DNA of 64,000 bases from contig LLEY01000162.1 in NCBI GenBank assembly GCA_001414485.1, positions 62,001 to 126,000 of the forward strand, given 5' to 3'. This document shows, piece by piece, positions 23,785 through 36,390 of this stretch (position 1 is the first letter of the stretch; each line of letters starts with the position of its first letter). The position numbers and the translations under genes were made by a program. The DNA comes from Calycina herbarum (taxonomy: Eukaryota; Ascomycota; Leotiomycetes; Helotiales; Pezizellaceae). The notes under the pieces were generated by a model, which had not been told where the DNA came from, did not search any database, and saw nothing but the letters and a program-made list of their open reading frames with translations.

Positions 23785-25837
23785 TTTGGTGGTGAGTTTG
23801 AAGCGGCGGGGTTGCTACTGGAAGATGGCGACAGAGTATTTGTTTTGATCTAGGTGCGGGGGTAGATGTTTAGGTGAATTTGATGACTTCGGACGATGGC
23901 TTCAAAGAGTGAAAAGTCTCGATAAGTGAATTGACCAGCCTCAATGCTGTGTATGGGAATCTTATGGTCGATATCTGGATTGGAATTCAACGATGGGCAG
24001 TCGAAGCGCGTCACCTTCGCTTAAATACGCCAAAGAAAAGTCTACAAAAAATCAAATCAGCAAAACTGAGAGCTTATGACACGAAAGTCACAAGCCTTTT
24101 CAGAAAACCCTGCGAGGACCCAATTATATGGTCGTCTATCTCTAAGAGAAGGCCCCTATTGTCAGCAGCTAGGCCTAGGGGACCAGAGTTTTTTGTTCCG
24201 TTGGGTGGGAAATCTTGAATATCCGCTCCTGTACCACGCCTGTGGTGCCCACCGTGAAACCATCCAACTAGCAGAGCATGTGTTGAATGATATCTGGATT
24301 GTGCTAACTTGTATAGAAGTAATGGAATTTTAAAAGTGGGTCTGTGGGGAGGGTTGCTAATGAAATTTGTATTATGGCGACACCGCCTTGCAATCAACAT
24401 TCACTTAAAAGCGGCCTACAAACCTCTATGATGAAATGCATATCCTCTGTTCCATTTCGCCCTTACACTGTTAATTATTGCCAATTCTGCTTCAAAATTG
24501 TGTGCAAAGGTGAACATGTGAATGAAAACGTACGAGTACGGTATGTGCTGGTATAAGGTATCAATACATTTAAGGGGAATATCTGACTAACCTTATTTAC
24601 CCTCAAAAAAGCCACCAAGTCCGCTTGCTTGCTGCATTGAGGGCTATCAGGTGATGCAATATATAATTTTGAAGTGGTGGACGGCGCACAGAGATCAAAC
24701 TCGAAATTCAAGTTGCACCTATTGATATTTAATACAAGGGGTCTCGAATATGCAGCTGAAGTTTTGCCTCTGGGGAAAAAATCGAGCAAACACATAGGAG
24801 GCTGGGCCATTGTTCTCCAATACCTAGCTAGCCTACTATGCGACGAAGTCTGGGATAATTAAAGAATTGTTTGATGAGGATTTAGCAGAATTAGAAGCTA
24901 AATCTTCTTATTCTCCTGAATCTTCTCCATTAATCATCTCGGAATGTTTCGCACAATCCTTCGTAAAGTTGGTAGGTGGGGGAGAACAGTGACTGTGCCT
25001 CTTACAACCCAATGGATAATAGCGATAAGACACTTGAAATTAAGAGGTTGGGTTTTGGTGGAGGCCTGGGGATCCATATCCAAACAAACCTGCTACTCCC
25101 CCCCTAATTACATTGTAAGCGCACGGTCGTTTTAGTATTTAGTATGGCAATTGTATGTGCACCGTACAATGTAATCAGGGGGGGGGATAGTACAAGTGAA
25201 GTTGTTTCAACACGAATTGATGTTGAAAGAACATAGTGACGTCGGGTATCTCAGATCATCAATAGTGGGGTAGTGCGGGGTTACAGGGACCCCTCCCAAC
25301 CAATTTAAACGCGTACTCTGTAGCATACTTACCACGATTTCTTCGAAGATGAACCGGGTGGGTCGCCACATTCAATGCTACAATACAGTGCAGTGGCTGA
25401 GGGTGGGGGAACTCACCGTTATCTCGAGCCTAAGCGAACATCCCCTGAAAACCAAGATTTCGGGTTTTGATACCGAGGCTAAATGGTCTCCTCATAAACA
25501 CATTCGATGGCACTCTTCTTGTCTCTTTAGTTCACGTGTAGCCATTCAACATGAAACTCAGTACCTTGATAACATTGATCCAACAAAATTTTGCGGAATC
25601 GAGGTTTGGCGATTTTTCCGGATAACTTCACAACCCACAGGGATAACCTTTGCGAATCGCGATAGATCTCCATCGAAGAACCCACCCAGTGGGGCAATGC
25701 AACGAGATATACTCCAACGTTTAGATTATGCAACGTTCCACCTTGAGATTGAAAGTCAATTGATATATTTACAACAATTCTTCCGCTTTGATTCTTTTGG
25801 GTCGTTCCAATGCATTCGCGTTCGACAAACCGAAATC
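23785..25837. other. Intergenic, with one small palindromic MITE
   Basis: No frame here has convincing coding character. A frame open from 25349 continues into the first exon of the GH20 gene, but its upstream part has no signal peptide and is judged leader sequence. The only recognised element is the palindrome at 25096-25190. Confidence 0.6.
25096..25190. mobile_element. Small palindromic element with C/G-tract ends (MITE)
   Basis: The 95-bp element is flanked by TA on both sides. The ends are CTCCCCCCCTAATTACATTG and, reading inward from the right, CTATCCCCCCCCCTGATTAC. Arms of about 25 bp surround a loop of about 45 bp. A second element of the same design lies at 58031-58130. No coding capacity. 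TA flanks suggest movement by a Tc1/mariner-type transposase. Confidence 0.7.
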
Positions 25838-28159
25838 ATGAGATATCTCTTTGGGCCTGTGGTAGCTGTTGTTCAGTTGCTGGTGTTAACTCAACCATGT
25901 ATGCTTACCTCCCCAAGAACATTTTGACATTACTAATAATTGATATAGTGATTGAAGCCCGCTTAATAGGAATTCCGTCGGTTCCCTTCACAGCACTAAA
26001 CTCAACATCGACATTCCAATTGAAAATTCTTCAATCAATTGTTGTGGACTCAAAATATGCCAATGCCGTTGACTTGGAGGGAGAGACCTTGATTCCGCCC
26101 ACACTTACAGAATTTGCCAACACTTTCAGTTCAGATTTGGAATCATCTTTGGGGCTCAAAATTGCAGTCCATGTCGCGGATGTCGCTTCTACAAATTCTG
26201 TGTTTTTGACTGTAGCCGAAGACAATAGCACATTTACTGATGCAGCTGGGCGTGTAACTAGTGAAGGTTATACACTCAATGTAACCACGAATGGGATCTT
26301 CATCACAGGCGCCAGTCCTCTTGGTGTCTTTTGGGGAACTCGAACGCTTTTGCAGCAAGCTGTTTTGCGAGAATTGAGTATCCCACATGGTACTGGTACT
26401 GATTCCCCAGGGTGGAGAAACCGTGGCATCATGGTAAGTGAATGCCTTTGATATCCGTATTACAGCCAGAACTAACGACCCAAAGATCGATGTCGCACGA
26501 AAGTACTACCCAAAAGAGTTTCTAATCGAGATGTGCTCCTACCTCTCATTCTACAAACAAAACACATTCCATCTCCATTTAAGTGATAACTTTTACAACA
26601 ACGTGGGCTTATACGACCTGGAGCACTCCAAACAACTCTACGCCGGTTTCCGGCTCAACTCCAACGACCCCCTCCTCGCCGGCCTCTCCAACCGTCCTAA
26701 CGAATCCTACTACCGCCAAGATTTCGAAGAAATCCAACAAAAGTGCGCATCCCGTGGTGTAACAATAATCCCGGAAATCGAATCCCCAGGCCACGCAATG
26801 GTAATCACACAATGGAAGCCCGAAATCGCCCTCTCAACTGATTTCAGCTATCTGAATATCTCGAATCCGGAAACACTTCCTACGATGAAAACAATTTGGA
26901 AAGTTCTTTTGCCGTGGATGCATAGTAAAACTGTTTCGATTGGTGCGGATGAATATGATTCTAGCTTGAGGGTTGATTATAATACTTTTGTCAATGAGAT
27001 GAATGATTTTATTACCGCGGAATCTGGGAAACAGGTGAGGATTTGGGGAACCTTCCCGCCGGTATTGAATGATACGAGTAATATCAGTAAAAAGGTGTCT
27101 ATCCAGCATTGGGCTGCTTTTGAAGATAATGCACGAACCGATTACATCGACAATGGGTACAGCGTTTTAAACACAGCTGAGAATTTTTACTCGGTTGGCA
27201 AGTCACCATACCCGTGGTATGCACAGAAAATAAACGTCTCTCAACCATTTTTCGGTGGACCAGATGGGACTCCGTACTTTCCATACACATTCAACAGCAC
27301 GGCTGCAAGCGATAATCCACCTGCGACGAGCGAATACCTTCTCGGCCACTTGGCTGCTCTGTGGAATGATCTTGGCCCAAATGCGACAACAGTTTCCGAG
27401 GCATATTACACTTTCAGAAACGGGCTACCAGGTCTTGCTGACAAGCAATGGGGAGGTGATCTGCTGTTTGAAGAGTACACCTCGATATTTGACAGGCTTC
27501 ACGCTGCGATTCCTGGGCAAAATCTCGATTGGGCGATCCCAAGTGTATCGGACACCATACTCAAATACACCTTTACAGAAACGAATGGAACAGTAGTGAA
27601 AGATGAATCAGGTAATTCTTGTAAGTCAATGAACTGTATTCTCTGCTTTACGTCCCGGGTTTGACAAAATGTAGATGACGGAACTTTGGTAAACAGGGGA
27701 GCACAACCCATCAATGGAACCGCCATAACATTCAACGGAGAAGGCTACATCTCGACCCCCCTAGACAGCAAAGGAAGAAATTACACCTTATCCTTCTCCG
27801 TCAGACCAACATCCGACACCCCCGGTACACTCTTCGAAGGTTCACAATCCTCTCTTCGAACTGGAAATGGCACCGTTGGAAATGTGACGATAATCAGCAG
27901 CGACCAAGCTTACCCTCTCAACTATACACTTCCACTCAACGTATGGACGAATCTCAGTTTGGTGGGCGCAGGAAGTTCGACGTATTTGTACGTCAAACAT
28001 GGGGAGAACTCGACAAGTATTATGGAATTCATTACGAGGTTGGGCTCGAATGGACAGAATACTTACTGGGAACCTATTGCTTTTGAGGCACCACTGGCAA
28101 AAATTGGGGAAGGATTTGAAGGTCAGATCAAGGATATTACTCTCACGGGGAGTGCTTGA
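25838..28159 (+). CDS. Secreted GH20 beta-N-acetylhexosaminidase-like enzyme with C-terminal lectin-like domain
   Basis: Exons are 25838-25898, 25949-26433, 26486-27620 and 27675-28159, giving 721 residues. The first intron has a TACTAAT-like branch point and TATAG acceptor. Residues 1-20 are a signal peptide (MRYLFGPVVAVVQLLVLTQP). A GH20b-type N-domain follows at about 25-180 (ending GVFWGTRTLLQQ). The TIM barrel begins at YYPKEFL and contains FHLHLSDN, a PGH motif (283-285) and the catalytic Asp337-Glu338 pair in SIGADEYD. The last about 160 residues form a separate beta-rich domain (CDESGNS-like linker, then LSFSVRPTSDTPGTLF), reminiscent of laminin-G/concanavalin-like folds. GH20 enzymes release terminal GlcNAc/GalNAc or lacto-N-biose by substrate-assisted catalysis. 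The exact substrate is unknown. Confidence 0.9.
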
Positions 28160-29194
28160 GTTCCGGCCCCCTTCACACAGTGATCGAAGGTTGTACACGA
28201 GATGTTTAGTGTTTTGGTTGCGAGGATAACATCGCCCGTGAATGAAATGATATTAAAAATGTTTCAATTCTAGAGCAATAATTTGAACCTCCCCACCTAT
28301 CCATATGTATCCTATAAAACATTCGCAACTATTCCCAGGTAACCCAATAGCCCAAGCTTCTCACAGGTGACCCAACAATAGCATGGGTTTTCTACAAGAT
28401 GGGGTTATTAGTAAGTAACCTACAAATAGCTTGACTTTCTGATTGCTAACGACTAGAACCTAAAAAACACGAAGTAGAATAAAGACAGGCATTGAAATAT
28501 AAAGAATTTCAACTGCTAAAGAAAAGTCATACGACCTCAAAGACTCGCACGAGACTTTATCTTTATGCCTATTACCTACGAGAGACATCGATAAAACAAC
28601 AAATCGGTAGTCCAATTAATCTTAATCCCTTACTTGAAGTAAAAGATCGGGTAAAAGACACATTCATATCGCCAGATAAAGTGAAGCCAGGGGTTTCGAA
28701 ATAGCCTCATTTTCACGTAAGATTACCACAACATATCTTGCCATCACCACTCCCCGTCTGGGGTTTCGCTCACTATTAAACCCATGAAACTCAGTGTTAA
28801 TCTTGCCAATCCCTGTAAGAAATCGCCAGGGGAAAAGAAAATAATTGATCCAGACTGGTAAGAATGGGTATACTGACCCCGCACACCCAGTTTGGATATA
28901 TCCCAACGGCATCGCAGTACTTCTTGGCGCTGTATTTAAGCACTCTTGGCAGCCTCTCCATAGACAGGAATCCACGATTTACATCGGCAATCTCAGTTGA
29001 GAATTACTCTTGCGAATTGCCGAGTATGTAAATTGTGGTGGTATTTCTCCTCCCCTTGGCAATTGACAGAAATAACGAAATTCCCTCTCATGACCGGCAA
29101 TTTCTTGTTGCCTTGGTACATCATACTTAAATGATCCAAGAATCCATACTTGCAGAGTAGTTCACACTTGGGAATTGCTCAATTTTTAACCACC
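28160..29194. other. Intergenic between GH20 and GMC genes
   Basis: It contains the GH20 3' region and the promoter of the GMC gene. A short AT-rich direct repeat (ACCCAATAGCCCAAGC / ACCCAACAATAGCATGG) occurs near 28340-28385. No gene was recognised. Confidence 0.6.
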
Positions 29195-31124
29195 ATGATT
29201 ACCTCCTCCCATAGAAATGGAGTCTTTGGCAAGATTTGCCAGGTGCTTTCTCTGCTCCTCTTCTTTCTCGCCAGACCGATACTCTCAACCCCAATTTCCA
29301 GTTCGGAATCCGCAGTGGCAGCCGCTGATGAGTATGATTATATCGTTGTAGGCAGTGGACCCGGAGGAGGAACGGTAGCTTCGAATCTAGCAAGAGCAGG
29401 CTACTCAGTGCTACTTGTGGAAGCAGGAGATTTGAGTAACGCGGGTTCAGGTGGCCAGTATCCTCCTCAGTTGACATGGGATTTCTTCGTGAAGCATTAT
29501 GAAGACGCGGCGAGACAGAACAAGTACAGCCATTTGACGTGGAGAACGAAAGAAGGTGCTTATTGGGTTGGGCGAGATAATCCACCTGCGGGGGCAAAGC
29601 TTCTGGGAGTGTATTATCCACGCGGGAGTACTGTCGGCGGCTCTTCGATGATAAACCAGATGGTGACATTCTTGCCTCCGGAGAGTGATTGGAATTATAT
29701 TGTCAACATAACAGGTGATCAATCGTGGAGGTAAGAAGATCGAGTTGAGCAAGAATGGAAAGGATTTCAATCGCTGATCAAAATCCAGTGCTGCAAACAT
29801 GCGTTCGGCATTCACACGAATTGAACACAACAATTACCTCACAAAAGGAACTGCTGGTCATGGATTCGATGGTTTCTTCCAAGTGTCAATGGCAAAGGCG
29901 CAAAACGTCCTAAATCCAGGCCTTGCTGTGTTGAATGCTGCTGCTGCCACATTTAATCAACAATCCAGTCAAGTTACAACTCTGCTCAACACTGATCCCA
30001 ATGGAGCAGACCTGAACAGAGACCAGGCAACTGGGATTTTTGGTCTACCATCCCATACCAAAACTAATGGACAAAGGTTCAGTTCAAGAGATTATATCCA
30101 AGACACCATCAACGGGAAATTCAACTTGACCCTCTCGATCAACTCTCTTGTAACAAGAGTCCTTTTCAGCAGCACCAAATGTGATGGGAAACCGCGAGCT
30201 ACTGGCGTCGAGTTTCTGACAGGAAAATCAATCTACAAGGCAGACCCTCGGTACAACACCAACAACAAAGGAACACTCAAGCAGGCCACGGCCAGGAAAG
30301 AAGTCATCATCAGCGGTGGGGCGTTTAACACCCCACAAATACTCATGCTCAGTGGTATTGGCCCTGCAGATCAGCTCAAACAATTCAACATATCCGTTCT
30401 GGTTGACGCACCTGGTGTCGGCAACAATTTACAAGATAACCAAGAGATGCCAACCGTAGGACAATTTCCCGGTGGCGGATCTGGAAGTGGAGGTGGATGC
30501 ATCATGCTGAAAACGAATCATGCGCCATACAACGAAAGAGACATACTTGTCTTCCATGGTCCATTCGTATTTCGTGGCTTCTGGCCCAGCAACCAAACGA
30601 ACACGGCATTGCCAAATGACCCCGTTGGCGTGTATGGTATGTCTATGGTCAAGATGCATCCGCAAAATACGGCTGGAACGGTCAAGCTCACATCTTCCAA
30701 TCCCCAGGACATGCCAGATATCAACTTCAATTTGTTCAAAATCGGTCGCGAGACGGACCTAGGCGCCATGAAAGATGTAGTTACTTGGGCAAGAGGAGTT
30801 TACAATGCCATCAAATCACCAACAGGACCCGTCAAGCTCCTAGAGCCGCCACCGGGAAAGACGGAGGCAGAAGATGAAGATTGGATCACAGCTCAGACGT
30901 TTGGGCACCATCCAACCAGTACCTCCAAGATTGGTGCTGACAACGATCCTATGGCCGTGTTGGATTCGGGATTCAGAGTGCGGGGCGTGGCAGGACTTCG
31001 AGTTGTGGATGCTAGTACCTTTCCCCGGATTCCTGGAGTATTTCCTGTTGTGGCAACGTTTATGGTGGGACAAAAAGGATCTGACACGATTCTTGAGGAT
31101 GCCAAAAAGCCTGGTGTGTGTTGA
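29195..31124 (+). CDS. Secreted GMC-family FAD-dependent oxidoreductase
   Basis: Exons are 29195-29730 and 29789-31124, giving 623 residues. The ATG at 29195 has a strong CACC context and yields a signal peptide (residues about 12-31, QVLSLLLFFLARPILSTP). The dinucleotide-binding motif is YIVVGSGPGGG (about 49-59) with GYSVLLVEAGD. The second GMC signature region is present (VIISGGAFNTPQILMLSGIG). The C-terminal block has GHHPTSTSKIG with the expected active-site His, then VVDASTFPRIPGVFP. Where many GMC enzymes have a second catalytic His/Asn in G-N/H-P, this one has Val-Phe. Glycine-rich GGGSGSGGGC near residue 400 is unusual. GMC enzymes oxidise alcohols, sugars or aryl alcohols and pass electrons to oxygen or quinones; which applies is not visible. 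Confidence 0.92.
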
Positions 31125-31523
31125 GGGAATTGAGAGGATTCTGGACATTGTGGGGGACAAGATAGCAAATATAGCTTAAGACATGATCTTTGATTTCGTG
31201 CCCTTTTCCTTTCCATAAGCCGCGTGTGCACAGTCGTCTCATGATACGTCCTTCTTGTGCTAATGCGTTCCACAGTATCATGGAGCACTGTCCCTCGTTT
31301 GTGACACTCGTATTGAAGAGGCAAGAGCCACGTTCTGATGTTCAAGTCAGAAATTTAAGTTCTTGATGGCTAAGGTTTTGTAGAATAGATTGGCTTCCCA
31401 ATATTACTCTCTCTTTCCTCACTCGACGTCCAATTCGTATGGGTGGGGTTTTGGTGCTGTAGCCCAAATCGCTTGATTCTTGCAGAAATTCCTTCTTGAC
31501 CACGAAGAACCACAGAAATCGAG

Positions 31524-32048
31524 TTGTCGACTACCAATTTAACCAAGCAAGAATTGATTCAAGCTCCGCTGGACAGTCGTGGACGCGTCGCAAAAAGGAG
31601 AAGATGGGAACACCGAGTCGGCGGCCCTGAACTGCCTCAGCAGTCCCTTCTCCGGCGATTCATTCTCGACGACAAGAAAGCGTATATAGGGTATAGAAAC
31701 GACCTCGATCTTGCATCTCGAAACTCGAGAAACAAGACCGGATGCGACGGGAGTTTAGGGAGTCCTGTCTTCCCCGTCGTTCTCCGGTTCGCTCTTTCCT
31801 TGACCTCGATTCGGGTTACAATGATGAGAAGAGTCCCTCCAAGGTAGCTTTCGAGTCAAATGAAGGTCAAGGGATGGTCGAGTTGAGGATTAAACGGGAT
31901 GATGCTACGAGCCCAACGAAACGACGGGAAAAGCAAATACCCCCATCATGTTGTCAAGAATGGGGGATGGAAGTGATGGTTTTGATCTGTATATTGATGG
32001 ATTCGATGATTCCGAGTCTAAGTTGTCCATACGGACAAACAGTCTAAA
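31524..32048 (+). pseudogene. Decayed gene fragment cut by the pogo tandem
   Basis: Three frames in succession look coding but are out of phase with each other. The first has RRFILDDKKAYIGYRND. The second, from ATG 31742, has SFLDLDSGYNDEKSPSKVAF. The third ends SDGFDLYIDGFDDSESKLS and is cut off at the TA where the transposon tandem begins at 32051. On the far side the frame closes within ten codons. No splice sites join the frames neatly, so frameshifts are likelier than introns. I do not recognise the family. Confidence 0.4.
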
Positions 32049-32157
32049 TAACGTACTTGATAAGTAAGCGGTTCGGACAAGTACGCGGTCTAGCACCCCT
32101 ACTAAAATACCGCGTTCTACACTTTGAACTAAGATAACTTAACAACCAACTATCAAA

Positions 32158-33790
32158 ATGTCTAATACAGAAGGGCGAATTATACTTGCTCTTTAGGCCT
32201 ATCGGCAGAACCGATTTTCAAGCTTACGAGCCGCTGCACGCGTGTACGATGCCTTATATACAACCTTACGTCGGCGGAACCAAGGAACCCCCTCTTAATC
32301 CGATTTTACCTCTCCTAACCTAAAACTTACTTAAACCGAAGAAACCGTACTTATTAAATAGATATTATCTATAGATACGCGTAGCATGCCTCTAATAAAG
32401 GCTCTTATATAACAGATAGCCGAAATACTTCTTATAGAACGCGTTTAGAATATATAAGCCGAACAACTCGAAATAGGCAAACGCTAGGTATATAACTTTA
32501 TAACCTAATATTCTAAACTTAAATTACGATATAATCGAAAGTACGATTATTAGTAAGCAAAATACAAAGATCCTAATATTATTAGAGCCTGGTTTTAGCT
32601 TATATAGAATATAATTATAAAATATAAACTTCTAAATAAGGATATATATAACTTTGATAAAACAGGCTTTTAAATAGGAGTAATTTCTATAGCAAAAGTA
32701 ATTATAGCTGTAGAGAGGAATCGTATAGTTATAGTTTAACTTAGAAATCGTAAATAGGTTATAGTTATTAAGTTAGTTAATTCTACTAGACAGGTTCTTC
32801 TAGTAATAGTTATTTTTAAAAGTAAGATATAATAAAAGAGCTAGTTTAAGACCTTACTTCTTAATTAGATAATTGAAGTTAGTAAAAACAGATAGACAAC
32901 AGACGAATTAGGCCTTAATTAGCTTAAAAAGGTCTTTAATCTATAGATATAAGATCGTATAATTAGAAGATATCGACTCCTAATACTTAATAGCTATAGA
33001 AGTTATATTATAGCCGAATTCGACTAGTATTACTTATAAAACTCGATTATTATATTATATACCTGCTTACTTATCTTATATTCTATAACCTCTAGATATT
33101 AGCTGTTTTTCAGTCTTAAAACGATCGTATAAGCGAGCTGTAGAAGAGCTTATACGAGCTAGAATTAATTATATAGAAAAAGATAACTTCTTAGACTTAT
33201 ATTTATAAGCTTATATAACTACGTTTAGTTTCTTTCGATCTAGATCAAGTACTATCACGGTTATATATTTAAATATAGACACTATCGTCTCTTCTATTAC
33301 CTACTTAAGCTCTAGACTCTTAGGTCTCTAAAACACCGTATAATATTACTAAATTACAGCTTTAGACTAAGACAGTTTAAGAATTAATTCGTTATTATAT
33401 ATAAAGCCCTCCTAGCCTAACTGTTTAAGTAGTAAACCAGCTAATTAAAGGCTATTAAATAGCTATATATAGTACAACGATCCTTATAGCTAAGAATCAG
33501 AGATTATAAGTTATAAACGAGAAAGTAGAGAAGAAGAGATAAAAAAAGAAGTCGTATATAGATAAGAGAGGGGCTTTAAGTACTATAGAGGTTTAGGAGG
33601 CTTAAACCTAGCTAAGAACTAAGGTAGAAGTAGGAATCTAAGTAGTTTAGTAACCTAAGATTAGTATATTAAATCGTATACTATAGATATATAGTATATA
33701 TAGATTATTAGAACATACTACTCGTATATACCTAGAGCGCTAATAAATCAATTAAACTAATTAGGAAGTTAATATTTAATATAGTTGATT
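32158..33790 (+). pseudogene. pogo/Fot1-like transposase, copy 1
   Basis: It starts with an intact ATG at 32158 (MSNTEGRIILALQAYRQNRF) and carries an N-terminal helix-turn-helix, then a CENP-B HTH and a DDE-type core (YNFDKTGFQIGV, then ILNSYRSYIIAEF where LDGHxSH-like sequence is expected). Many stops interrupt the frame after codon 45. The about 41-bp deletion near 33225 shifts the frame in the DDE region. The C-terminal knuckle is destroyed. Confidence 0.8.
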
Positions 33791-33927
33791 TTTAATAAAA
33801 TAATAAGTGCTATTTTAGTAGGGGTGCTAGACCGCGTACTTGTCCGGACCGCTTACTTATTAAGTACGTTATAAAAATACCGCGTTCTATACTTTAAACT
33901 AAGATAACTTAACAACTAACTATTAAA

Positions 33928-35600
33928 ATGTCTAATATAGAAGGACGAATTATACTTACTCTTCAAGCCTATCGACAGAACCGATTTTCAAGCTTACGAG
34001 CTGCTATACGCACGTACGATGCCTTATATATAACCTTACGTTAGCAGAACTAAGAAACCCTCTCTCGATTCGATTTTACCTCTCCTAATCTAAAACTCAC
34101 TTAAACCGAAGAAACCGCACTTATTAAATAGATATTATCTATAGATACACGTGGTATACCTCTAACAAAGGCTCTTATATAACAGATAGCTGAAATACTT
34201 CTTATAGAACACGTTTAGAACACGTAAACCGAACAACTTAGAATAGATAAACGCTAGGTATATAACTTTATAACCCGATATTCTAAACTTAAATTATAAT
34301 ATAATCAAAAGTACGATTATTAGTAAGCAAAATACGAAGATCCTAATATTATTAGAGCCTAGTTTCAGCTCGTATAGAATATAATTATAAAATACGGAAT
34401 TCTAGACAAGGATATATATAACTTTGATAAAACAGGCTTTTAGATAGAAGTAATTTCTATAGCAAAAGTAATTATAGCTATAAAGAGGAATCGTACAGTT
34501 ACAGTTTAACCTAGAAATCGTAAATAGATTATAGTTATTAAGTCAGTTAATTCTACTAGACAGGTTCTTCTAGTAATAGTTATTTTTAAAGATAAGATAT
34601 AATAAAAGAGCTAGTTTAAGACCTTACCTCTTAATTAGATAATTAGAGTTAGTAAAAACAGATAGACAACAGACGAATTAGGCCTTACTTAGCTTAAAAA
34701 GGTCTTTAATCTATATATATAAGATCGTATAATTAGAAGATATCGACTTCTAATACTTAATAGCTATAGAAGTTATATTATAGCTAAATTCAACTAGTAT
34801 TACTTATAAAACTCGATTATTATATTATATATACCTACTCACTTATCTTATATCCTACAGCCTCTAGATGTTAGCTGTTTTTCGGTCTTAAAACGATCGT
34901 ATAGGCGAGCTGTAGAAGAGCTTATATAAGCCGGAATTAATTATATAGAAAAAGACGACTTCTTAGACTTATATTTACAAGCTTATACAACTACGTTTAG
35001 TTCAGCTACAATTCAGAGTAGTTTTAGAGCAACTAGCCTAGTTCCTTTCGATCCGAATCAAGTACTATCACAGTTATATGTTCAAATATAGACACTATCC
35101 CCTCTTCTATTACCTGCTTAAGCTCTAGACTCTTAGGTCTCTAAAACACCGTATAATATTACTAAATTACAGCTTTAGACTAAGGCAGTTCAAGGATTAA
35201 TTCGTTATTATACACAAAGCCCTCCTAGCCTAACTGTTTAAGTAGTAAACCAGCTAATTAAAGGCTGTTAAATAGCTATACATAGTACAACGATCCTTAT
35301 AGCTAAGAATCAGAGATTACAGGCCGCAAACGAGAAAGTACAGAAGAAGAGACAAAAAAAGAAGTCGTACGTAGGCAAGGGAGGGGCTTTAAGTGCTACA
35401 GAGGTTCAGGAGGCTTAAACCCAGTTAAGAACTAAGGTAGAAGTAGGAATCTAAGTAGTTCAGCAACCTGAGATTAGCGTATCGAATCGTATGCTACGGA
35501 TGTGTAGTATATGTAGATCATTAGAATACACTACTCGTACATGCCCAGAGCGCTAATAAATCAATTAAACTAATCAGGAAGTTAATATTTAATGTAGTTG
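33928..35600 (+). pseudogene. pogo/Fot1-like transposase, copy 2
   Basis: It has the same layout as copy 1, with ATG at 33928. The C-terminal zinc knuckle is better kept: MCSICRSLEYTTRTCPE near 35495-35550 has both N-terminal cysteines and the last cysteine of C-x2-C-x4-H-x4-C, with His changed to Tyr. Stops from RIP are throughout, so no active protein is expected. Confidence 0.8.
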
Positions 35601-35684
35601 ATTTTTAATAAAATAATAAGTGCTATTTTGGTGGGGGTGCTGGACCGCGTACTTGTCCGGACCGCTTACTTATCAAGTACGTTA

Positions 35685-36012
35685 TTCCAAGGGCTTATTA
35701 AGCACCAAGATTTGGCCCCCAAATCACCTGATTTCTGACACATGTGACTGGGTGGCAATTTCGTGTTCCTATCCCAAAGCTTCAAAAATGACCAAAAGGG
35801 CTCTCGGAATTGAAAGATCCATTATCTTATTTACAAACTAATTGTTTCCAGGTCACCTATACTATTATCAAAAGGATTGTTTTGGCTGAGAGCCCGCTCG
35901 CAAACTACATTTAAAAAAAGACCCATCATAGCAAACCCAAACGATGTGCCTCAACCTCGCCCAACATAAGCCCATACTCCCGCATAATATCCTCAAGCTT
36001 TGGCTTTTTCCC
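35685..36012. other. Intergenic, nothing recognised
   Basis: Right flank of the pogo tandem. No gene or repeat identified. Confidence 0.6.
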
Positions 36013-36390
36013 TCAGACCTTCCTCTCATAATTGTATTCTCGGCCATATGCTAGAACGTACTCCTTTCCCTCATCATCCATGACCTTCACATGAACAGTT
36101 TCGCCTCCATTAAATATTCGGAACGCCTTTTCCGGACCGGGTTGAAGTGCCGAAGGACATCGTCTAAACCGACCATTAGCCAGAACTCCTTTTATACAGA
36201 CTTTCTGAGGCAGTCTTACTTTCAAGATCGTCGAGGAGCTGATCCATTGTTCGGGATGGCGATACCTCATGGTATCTGGAAAAATTGAGAGCACTTCGCT
36301 TCAATTGGAAGAACAGCGACCCACAACTTGGATCCCGCCATCCAGGTCCCTGGAATCGCTTTCCGCGATTCCTTGATCGAACAGGTGTCA
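36013..36390 (-). CDS. Possible small hypothetical protein (structure uncertain)
   Basis: A minus-strand frame ending at 36013 has clear protein character: GVLANGRFRRCPSALQPGPE and GETVHVKVMDDEGKEYVLAY. A second minus frame overlaps it upstream, with ATG near 36389 (MTPVRSRNRGKRFQGPGWRD, later RTMDQLLDDLES). The two are out of phase. A tempting 60-nt GTAAGA...TTTAG intron near 36145-36215 does not join them in the good frame. So this is either a gene with an intron I did not resolve, or a frameshifted remnant. Family not recognised. Confidence 0.35.

Larger units (their letters stand above)
32051..35682 (+). mobile_element. Head-to-tail tandem of two pogo/Fot1-type elements
   Basis: The block is flanked by TA (32049-32050 and 35683-35684) with outer inverted repeats starting ACGTACTTGATAAGTAAGCG. 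Copy 1 is 32051-33869, complete with both TIRs. Copy 2 is 33872-35682 and lacks its own left TIR of about 50 bp: its body starts two bases after the right TIR of copy 1. The copies are close along their length. Copy 1 has lost about 41 bp near 33225, compared with about 35010-35050 in copy 2. Both are RIP-degraded, copy 1 more so. Confidence 0.88.

Noticed and set aside
25349..25927. Longer N-terminus for the GH20 enzyme
   Set aside because: The extra residues have no domain character and would bury the signal peptide that begins at 25838.
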